Shown here one piece after another: positions 1-4,078 of a stretch of DNA of 5,795 bases. Every line of letters starts with the position of its first letter. The stretch's first letter is position 1. This DNA is from an uncultured Oscillospiraceae bacterium. GTDB lineage: Bacteria > Bacillota_A > Clostridia > Oscillospirales > Oscillospiraceae. Location of the stretch: positions 1 through 5,795 of the forward strand of contig CAKTNU010000123.1 of assembly GCA_934589325.1 (NCBI GenBank), in the 5' to 3' direction. The notes below the pieces were generated by a model that was not told the DNA's origin, made no database searches, and saw only the letters and a program-made list of their open reading frames with translations. The translations under genes were made by a program, and so were the position numbers.

Positions 1-6
1 TACATA

Positions 7-801
7 ATGAAATACTTTGGCGGCTGCGACGTGGGATCCACCTACACAAAGGCAGTAATACTGGACGAGAACGGCAAGATGGTAGCAGATACCACCATCC
101 GCAGCAAGATAAACTCTGAGCAGAGCGCAGTTGCGGCGATGGCAGAGGTATGTGAGAAGGCTGGCCTGAAGGACTCCAAGGAGCTCTCCTACCTGATAGG
201 CACCGGCTACGGCCGCAACAAGGTCCCCTTCGCAGATGAGAATATTTCCGAGATATCCTGTCATGCAATGGGCGTGCACGTGACTGATCCCTCTGTCAAG
301 GCGATCATCGATATCGGCGGACAGGACGTCAAGGGCATCAGCATCGACACCGACGGCACTGTAAAGAACTTCGCAATGAACGACAAGTGTGCAGCAGGTA
401 CCGGCCGCTTCTTCGAGGCAATGGCGCGTTCCTTCGAGCTGAGCCTGCCCGAGTTCTCCAAGCTGTCCCTGACCGCAAAGAACGTCATCCCCATCACCGC
501 ACAGTGCACGGTTTTCGCAGAGTCTGAGGTCATCACCCTCGTCGGCGAAGGCAAGCCGATGGATGAGATCGCAGCAGGCATCGAGATGGCAGTTGCAAAG
601 CGCTGCTTCGTCATGGCGAAGAAGGCCGGAGCGACCGACAGCATCACCCTGACCGGCGGCTGCGCGAAGAACGACGGCCTGAAGGAAGCCATTGAGCACG
701 TTCTGAAGCTCAAGGTCGTCAACCTGAAGACCGACCCCCAGCTCATGGGCGCTCTCGGCGCTGCCGAGTATGCTCGTCAGAAGGGCATGGCCAAGAAGTA
801 A
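7..801 (+). CDS. 2-hydroxyacyl-CoA dehydratase activator (HgdC/FldI-type ATPase)
   Basis: This 264-residue protein is an ATP-dependent activase of the BcrAD/BadFG (ASKHA) family. Family members are homodimers with one bridging [4Fe-4S] cluster. They use ATP hydrolysis to push a low-potential electron into a 2-hydroxyacyl-CoA dehydratase, starting radical dehydration in amino-acid fermentation. Visible motifs are the N-terminal phosphate-binding strand GGCDVGSTYTK (residues 5-15), IDIGGQD (101-107), NDKCAAGTGRF (125-135), QCTVFAESEV (166-175) and TGGCAKN (216-222). Cys128 and Cys167 sit where the two cluster ligands of Acidaminococcus HgdC lie. Length is normal for the family. The ATG start gives the usual short N-terminus; the Shine-Dalgarno would fall off the left edge. 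A TAA at 5-7 overlaps this ATG, so an upstream gene, plausibly a dehydratase subunit, may be translationally coupled. Substrate (hydroxyglutaryl-, phenyllactyl-, hydroxyisocaproyl- or lactoyl-CoA) cannot be decided from the activator alone. The coding sequence uses strongly preferred codons (GGC, AAG, ATC, CTG, GCA), suggesting high expression. Confidence 0.95.
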   Translation: MKYFGGCDVGSTYTKAVILDENGKMVADTTIRSKINSEQSAVAAMAEVCEKAGLKDSKELSYLIGTGYGRNKVPFADENISEISCHAMGVHVTDPSVKAIIDIGGQDVKGISIDTDGTVKNFAMNDKCAAGTGRFFEAMARSFELSLPEFSKLSLTAKNVIPITAQCTVFAESEVITLVGEGKPMDEIAAGIEMAVAKRCFVMAKKAGATDSITLTGGCAKNDGLKEAIEHVLKLKVVNLKTDPQLMGALGAAEYARQKGMAKK

Positions 802-862
802 TTCCGAGTCTTTCGACCCGAAAGTTCTCCCACAGGTATCTGAGGAGAAGTCATAAAGCAAC

Positions 863-896
863 AAAACGACGTGACCGTTATCGGTCACGTCGTTTT
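863..896. terminator. Bidirectional rho-independent terminator
   Basis: A perfect 15-bp stem (863-877 with 882-896) closes on a four-base TTAT loop. The stem is flanked by AAAA on the left and a TTTTT run (893-897) on the right, so it works as an intrinsic terminator when read from either side. It sits about 60 bp after the activase stop and about 50 bp beyond the stop of the convergent flavin reductase gene, and probably ends both transcripts. Confidence 0.93.
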
Positions 897-949
897 TCCT
901 GTGAAACAGCCCAGTATCCGGGAACTGAGCAGCTGCGATATCATCCGCA

Positions 950-1486
950 CTATCTTTCATCCCGGCAATCTACGATCTCGCCGATGAAAACGATATGCGG
1001 TTGCCAGCCGCCTTTGAAATCAGGATAAACGTTGGGCATTGAAGCATAATAATCCTGAATTTCAGGTGCAATATCCTCTCTGGAAAACTGATGCTGATAC
1101 AGCTTTCTGCATAGAAAAGTTAAGTTCGCCTCTTCGTAGGTCACACCCGGTCCAATGGCGACAGGTGTGAGACCGGCTGCTGCCGCTTTGTCCCCATATC
1201 GCCCGGAGTGGGAGCCCATGTATCCGAGCGCCCGACGATATTCCTCCGGGTAAAAGCTCACAGTGAAGACATCACTGTTCTCCAAAAACTCGCTCGTGTA
1301 TCTGGCCGGATGCACATACACCGTTACAGAAGGGCAGCTTTTCCCGGCACGTCCCCAAAGGTTCCCGAGACTGCCCCAGCTGACGGTGCAGCTGTTGAAG
1401 CGGTCGATCTGACCGGCGGTAACGAGAGCCCACTGCTTGTCAAACAGTTCAAAAACCTTGTATTCATTTTCCCTAAAATCCTTCAT
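950..1486 (-). CDS. Flavin reductase-like (FMN-binding split-barrel) protein
   Basis: This 178-residue protein resembles the flavin reductase-like domain family, a split-barrel fold that binds FMN and in many members uses NAD(P)H to reduce flavin or another acceptor. The features are an N-terminal 'WALVTAG' strand (19-25), the flavin-contacting segment NSCTVSWGSLGNLWG (31-45), a VYVHPARYTSEFLE stretch (57-70) matching the family's 'vR..r.t.e.i' region, and the VSFYPEEYRRALGYMGSHSGR segment (around 76-96). A final beta-strand, HIVFIGEIVDC (164-174), closes the barrel. No signal peptide or membrane segment is seen, so it is probably cytoplasmic. The ATG is preceded by an AGGGG Shine-Dalgarno (1494-1498) at about 7 bases. 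The gene lies 34 bp beyond the terminator hairpin of the abrB-like gene in the same direction. It may have its own promoter or depend on readthrough. Electron donor and physiological acceptor are unknown, and some family members are catalytically undefined flavoproteins. Confidence 0.85.
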   Translation of the reverse strand: MKDFRENEYKVFELFDKQWALVTAGQIDRFNSCTVSWGSLGNLWGRAGKSCPSVTVYVHPARYTSEFLENSDVFTVSFYPEEYRRALGYMGSHSGRYGDKAAAAGLTPVAIGPGVTYEEANLTFLCRKLYQHQFSREDIAPEIQDYYASMPNVYPDFKGGWQPHIVFIGEIVDCRDER

Positions 1487-1499
1487 GACAACACCCCTA

Positions 1500-1509
1500 A
1501 CCGGCCGGT
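1500..1509. promoter_or_regulatory. Palindrome ahead of flavin reductase start, possible operator
   Basis: ACCGGCCGGT is a perfect 10-bp palindrome. On the minus strand it lies between a TATATA box (1509-1514) and the AGGGG Shine-Dalgarno of the flavin reductase gene. That is where a transcription start and a repressor operator would be expected. No good -35 element sits at 16-18 bp from the TATATA box, so both promoter and operator are tentative. Confidence 0.25.
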
Positions 1510-1523
1510 ATATAAAGACATAA

Positions 1524-1558
1524 AAATATCCGCTTATCCAAGTGATAAGCGGATATTT
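1524..1558 (-). terminator. Rho-independent terminator of the abrB-like gene
   Basis: A perfect 15-bp stem (1524-1538 with 1544-1558) surrounds a five-base loop. On the minus strand it is followed by a run of five T residues (complement of 1522-1526). It begins only 6 bp past the stop codon of the AbrB-type regulator and separates that gene from the downstream flavin reductase gene. Confidence 0.9.
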
Positions 1559-1564
1559 CCGTGT

Positions 1565-1810
1565 TTAGAGTTTGGTCTTCAGCTTGTTGATGCAATCGGG
1601 GCAGACATTCTTCCCGCGGAACTGGATAACACCTTTGACGTTATCGCAGAAGATGCAGGATGCCTGATATTTGCGAAGAATAATATTTTCTCCTTCAACA
1701 TATATCTCAAGTGCATCCTTCTCGGCGATGTCCAACGTGCGGCGCATCTCTATCGGGAGGACTATACGGCCCAGTTCATCAACCTTGCGGACGATTCCGG
1801 TAGATTTCAT
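1565..1810 (-). CDS. AbrB/SpoVT-family transition-state regulator with C-terminal zinc ribbon
   Basis: This 81-residue DNA-binding protein has a textbook AbrB swapped-hairpin N-terminus: residues 1-48 contain STGIVRKVDELGRIVLPIEM, then RRTLDIAEKDALEIYVEG and ENIILRKY. In this family two chains interlock to form a DNA-binding dimer that favours AT-rich, bent DNA and controls stationary-phase and sporulation genes. The C-terminal half differs from Bacillus AbrB. It carries two CxxC pairs (Cys52/Cys55 and Cys70/Cys73), a probable zinc ribbon common in clostridial homologues. The ATG is chosen because AGGAG lies eight bases upstream, and the residues that follow match the family N-terminus exactly. 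It is monocistronic, with its own promoter and terminator, and is divergent from spmAB. Autoregulation is plausible because the upstream DNA is very AT-rich, but this is inferred. Specific targets cannot be read from the sequence. Confidence 0.93.
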   Translation of the reverse strand: MKSTGIVRKVDELGRIVLPIEMRRTLDIAEKDALEIYVEGENIILRKYQASCIFCDNVKGVIQFRGKNVCPDCINKLKTKL

Positions 1811-1851
1811 AAAATTGCTCCTTCCACATCTCTAACACAAACCTCAAAAGC

Positions 1852-1879
1852 ATTTTACCACAAGTTTCGTACAAGTCAA
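1852..1879 (-). promoter_or_regulatory. SigA-type promoter of the abrB-like gene
   Basis: On the minus strand TTGACT (-35, 1874-1879) and TAAAAT (-10, 1852-1857) are separated by 16 bp. A TG dinucleotide just before the -10 gives an extended -10 (TGGTAAAAT). The DNA beyond the -35 is rich in A/T runs and could act as an UP element. Transcription would start about 35 bases before the ATG. Confidence 0.75.
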
Positions 1880-1880
1880 T

Positions 1881-1921
1881 AAAATATTGCAAAAATCGAA
1901 GAAAATTTAACAGAATTTTTT
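1881..1921. promoter_or_regulatory. Phased A-tract region upstream of abrB-like promoter
   Basis: A-runs begin at 1881, 1891 and 1902, roughly one helical turn apart, followed by a T-run at 1916-1921. Such phasing predicts intrinsic curvature. The tract lies directly upstream of the abrB-like -35 and just before the spmA upstream region. It could be an UP element, an AbrB-family binding site, or both. This is inferred from base pattern only. Confidence 0.4.
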
Positions 1922-1957
1922 AATATGTCCCGTAATATGCCATGTATTGCATGTATT
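1921..1957 (+). promoter_or_regulatory. Candidate spmA promoter region with CATGTATT direct repeat
   Basis: CATGTATT occurs twice in tandem (1941-1948 and 1950-1957). The first copy resembles a SigE -10 (CATACAAT-like) and lies 13 bp after TAATATG (1921-1927), which resembles the SigE -35 core ATATT. Mother-cell SigE control is what is known for Bacillus spmAB. A SigA reading (TTGCAT at 1947, TATGAT at 1970) also exists but would overlap the chosen start codon. Neither is convincing on its own. Confidence 0.3.
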
Positions 1958-1970
1958 TGACAGCAAAATT

Positions 1971-2546
1971 ATGATTCTTAACTGTTTCTTAGCGGCTTTG
2001 TTTGCCGTTTCGACATTATTCGTCATATTCTGCGGTTCTTCGACAGCGGCCGGGAACGCGGTGATGGAGGGCGCGGCGGCCGCCCTAAGCTTCATTTTTG
2101 ACATTGCCGGGGCGGTCTGCCTGTGGAGCGCAGTGATGGAGCTGCTCGAGCGCAGCGGTGTGACTGCGGCTCTGTCGCGGCTGCTTGCACCTGTTCTGCG
2201 GAGGCTGTTCCCGGTGGCGTCACAGGACGGAGACATCATGTCCGCACTTACGGAGAATGTCAGCGCGAATCTTCTCGGACTCGGAAATGCGGCGACACCT
2301 GCCGGGATACGTGCGGCGAAGGGGATCGCACATCTTGGCGGCCGGAGAGCGGGGGATGAGCTGTGCATGCTCGTGGTGCTGAACACAGCGTCCATACAGC
2401 TCGTGCCGTCAACCATTGCGGCAGTGCGCGCCGCAAATGGCGCGGGCTCGGCCTTCGACATAATGCCGGCCGTCTGGTTCAGCTCGGCCGTGTCCGTTGC
2501 TGCAGGACTGACGGCGGCAAAGCTGCTGTCACGGAGGCGGCAATGA
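1971..2546 (+). CDS. spmA: Spore maturation protein A (SpmA), nucleoside-recognition/gate-domain membrane protein
   Basis: This is an integral membrane protein of 191 residues when started at ATG 1971, close to the roughly 196 residues of Bacillus SpmA. In Bacillus, SpmA and SpmB act together in the mother cell to dehydrate the spore core and raise heat resistance; the mechanism is not established. Recognisable segments are a first hydrophobic helix (about residues 3-22), the conserved GLGNAATPAG block (103-112) preceded by ENVSANL, and LNTASIQLVPST (137-148). The last of these is followed by a final hydrophobic helix and a basic SRRR tail. An in-frame TTG at 1947 would add eight non-hydrophobic residues and is disfavoured, because ATG 1971 matches the homologue N-terminus. 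No clear Shine-Dalgarno precedes either start, so initiation may be weak or the start uncertain. The 3' end overlaps spmB by four bases, a sign of translational coupling. Confidence 0.92.
   Translation: MILNCFLAALFAVSTLFVIFCGSSTAAGNAVMEGAAAALSFIFDIAGAVCLWSAVMELLERSGVTAALSRLLAPVLRRLFPVASQDGDIMSALTENVSANLLGLGNAATPAGIRAAKGIAHLGGRRAGDELCMLVVLNTASIQLVPSTIAAVRAANGAGSAFDIMPAVWFSSAVSVAAGLTAAKLLSRRRQ
2533..2537 (+). promoter_or_regulatory. Shine-Dalgarno deciding the spmB start
   Basis: GGAGG lies five bases before ATG 2543, inside the last codons of spmA. It fixes the spmB start at 2543. Longer in-frame upstream starts back to 2363 would read through spmA in another frame and encode an Arg/His-rich, non-homologous extension. 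Confidence 0.85.
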
Positions 2547-3061
2547 GACTGCTTGATATGACGGCGCCGATAATAATTGCTGCGGCCTGTGCATACGCGC
2601 TGTACAGGAATGTCGACGTGTTTGCCGCAATGACAGAAGGGGCGAAAAAAGGACTGCGCGTGATGGAGGACATACTGCCGGCGCTGATAGTGCTGTTCCC
2701 GGCGATATATCTGCTGCGTGCATCCGGACTGCCGGAGCTGCTGGAACGTGTGCTCGCGCCGCTGTTTGAGGCGCTGGGCGTGCCGAAGGAGACCTCGCTG
2801 CTGATGCTGCTAAGGCCGGTGTCCGGCAGCGCGGCACTGAGCATAGGGGCGGAGCTTATCGGGAAAAACGGTGCGGATTCGCTTATAGGCCGCACCGCGG
2901 CCGTGATGATAGGCTCGAGCGAGACAACATTGTACGTCGTCGCCGTATATTTCGGCGCGGCCGGAGTCAAGGACAGCCGCTGGGCGATACCGGCGGCATT
3001 ATGTGCCGATCTTGCCTGCTTTTTGTCATCTGCGTGGATCTGTAGGATTCTTTGGGGTTGA
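2543..3061 (+). CDS. spmB: Spore maturation protein B (SpmB), nucleoside-recognition/gate-domain membrane protein
   Basis: This 172-residue membrane protein is the partner of SpmA and about the usual size for SpmB. Family hallmarks are RPVSGSAALSIG (91-102), DSLIGRTAAVMIGSSETTLY (112-131) and VAVYFGAAGVKD (133-144). The GSSETTxYV block is the most diagnostic. Hydrophobic helices are seen at about 8-21, 44-58 and 147-170. In Bacillus, loss of either spm gene gives spores with poorly dehydrated cores and reduced heat resistance, so presence of the pair argues that this organism makes endospores. The start overlaps the spmA stop (ATGA). No dacB or other sporulation gene is visible beside the pair, unlike the Bacillus dacB-spmA-spmB order. 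No terminator follows; instead a promoter for the next gene begins within the stop codon region. Confidence 0.94.
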   Translation: MRLLDMTAPIIIAAACAYALYRNVDVFAAMTEGAKKGLRVMEDILPALIVLFPAIYLLRASGLPELLERVLAPLFEALGVPKETSLLMLLRPVSGSAALSIGAELIGKNGADSLIGRTAAVMIGSSETTLYVVAVYFGAAGVKDSRWAIPAALCADLACFLSSAWICRILWG

Positions 3062-3085
3062 AAAGTGAATAAAATGTGTTAGAAT
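3058..3085 (+). promoter_or_regulatory. SigA-type promoter of the yitT-family gene
   Basis: TTGAAA (-35, 3058-3063) includes the spmB stop codon. After 16 bp comes TAGAAT (-10, 3080-3085), with a TG two bases before it (TGTTAGAAT, extended -10). The predicted start near 3092 leaves a leader of under 30 bases before the yitT ATG. This should make the membrane-protein gene transcriptionally independent of spmAB. Confidence 0.7.
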
Positions 3086-3118
3086 AAGTGCATATTCAAA
3101 AATACCGGGGGTACTGCG

Positions 3119-3985
3119 ATGAAGCGCTTGTTCGGCACGTTTACATGGAAAGATATTGTTACTGACATGATCTACTGCATTGTCGGCAGTGCATTAGTCG
3201 GTTTGAGCCTGTCCATGTTCACGATACCGAACGATATCGCCCCCGGAGGCGTGTCCGGCCTTTCGACCGCGCTGGCGTATATCACGCCGATACGCGTCAG
3301 TATCTGGAACCTGCTGCTGAACGTGCCGCTGCTGCTGTGCGCATGGAAGCTGCTCGGTCCGCGGCCGCTGGCGATGACGCTGGTGGCGACGGTGCTTCTT
3401 TCTGCGTTTATTGATCTGACGGCGCTGCTGCCGGTCTACAGCAGCAATACGCTGCTTGCGTCGGTGTTCGGCGGAGCACTGAGCGGGCTCGGCGTGGGCA
3501 TACTGTTCCTGCGCGGGATAAGTACCGGCGGCACGGACCTGCTTGCATTGATGCTGAAAAAGCCGTTCCCGAATCTGCCGTCCGGCACGATGCTGCTCGT
3601 GATAGACGCCTGCGTCGTGGTGTTCGCGGTGCTGATCTTCCGCGATATAGACGTTGCGCTGTATTCTACCATTGCTATCCTGGTCTCGTCGAAGGTCATC
3701 GACGCGCTGGCTGAGGGCGTCGATTATGCGAAGGTGATATATACAGTGACCGAGCATGGCGACGAGGTCACCGATATTCTGAACAATTATACCGACCGCG
3801 GCACTACGATAATCCCGGCGCTCGGCGGATATACCCGCGGAGAGAAGCAGGTCGTGCTGACCGTTACACGCCGCAATGTCTTGGCGCAGACGCTGAAGCT
3901 GATCCATCAGGCCGATCCCAAGGCGTTTACCTTTGTAATGGATTCCACCGAGGTCCACGGCGAGGGCTTCAAATCGGATGTATAA
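3119..3985 (+). CDS. YitT family membrane protein (DUF161 + DUF2179)
   Basis: This 288-residue protein has the standard YitT layout. The N-terminal part has about five hydrophobic helices (roughly 14-36, 60-80, 84-105, 112-132, 158-175). It carries two related glycine-rich loops, PNDIAPGGVSGLS (37-49) and RGISTGGTDLLA (132-143), which mark the internal duplication of the family. A cytoplasmic C-terminal DUF2179 domain (about 205-283) contains DRGTTIIPALGGYTRGEK (226-243) and ends with the STEVHGEGF motif (276-284). The length matches typical family members. The biochemical role is not established: transport has been proposed, and the DUF2179 domain resembles PII-like ligand-binding folds. ATG 3119 is supported by a GGGGG Shine-Dalgarno (3107-3111) seven bases upstream. 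It has its own promoter and lies convergent to the GH3 gene, so no functional link to either neighbour is evident. Confidence 0.93.
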   Translation: MKRLFGTFTWKDIVTDMIYCIVGSALVGLSLSMFTIPNDIAPGGVSGLSTALAYITPIRVSIWNLLLNVPLLLCAWKLLGPRPLAMTLVATVLLSAFIDLTALLPVYSSNTLLASVFGGALSGLGVGILFLRGISTGGTDLLALMLKKPFPNLPSGTMLLVIDACVVVFAVLIFRDIDVALYSTIAILVSSKVIDALAEGVDYAKVIYTVTEHGDEVTDILNNYTDRGTTIIPALGGYTRGEKQVVLTVTRRNVLAQTLKLIHQADPKAFTFVMDSTEVHGEGFKSDV

Positions 3986-3994
3986 ATTTGCGGG

Positions 3995-4036
3995 CAAGCA
4001 GAGAAGCAGGACGTTTTCGTCCTGCTTCTCTGCTTG
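3995..4036. terminator. Long perfect hairpin between convergent genes, probable terminator
   Basis: A 19-bp perfect stem (3995-4013 with 4018-4036) is closed by a TTTT loop, ten bases after the yitT-family stop. Its position between two convergent genes suggests a shared transcription terminator. It lacks a proper T-run on either side (the plus strand continues ATATTATAG), so it is atypical. It could instead be an RNA-stabilising or rho-assisted 3' end structure. Confidence 0.6.
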
Positions 4037-4078
4037 ATATTATAGAAGTGCGATACTGAGGCTCTTTATTTTTAAGGG

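Noticed and set aside
806..829. Small hairpin (six-bp CTTTCG/CGAAAG stem) just after the activase stop
   Set aside because: It is short with a three-base loop and no T-run. The strong terminator at 863-896 explains transcript ending, so this may be chance.
871..987. Short GTG-start frame after an AGGAG sequence (842-848 region)
   Set aside because: The start codon lies inside the terminator stem, the AGGAG is over 20 bases away, and the frame runs into the antisense of the flavin reductase gene.
1208..1882. 224-codon open frame on the plus strand across the flavin reductase and abrB-like genes
   Set aside because: It runs through two real minus-strand genes and two of their regulatory sites, including a terminator hairpin, and has no recognisable motifs.
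1957..1985. Perfect TTGACA as the -35 of a SigA promoter for spmA
   Set aside because: At 16-18 bp spacing the -10 would be TAACTG, AACTGT or ACTGTT, all poor, and transcription would start after the ATG.
2363..2542. Upstream extension of spmB by 60 codons
   Set aside because: It would lie within spmA in another frame. ATG 2543 has a GGAGG site at correct spacing and begins exactly where SpmB homologues begin.
3194..3997. 267-codon open frame on the minus strand opposite the yitT-family gene
   Set aside because: Its composition is dominated by Arg, Gln and His and shows no family motif. It overlaps the whole YitT protein, whose motifs and Shine-Dalgarno are clear, so it is a shadow frame.
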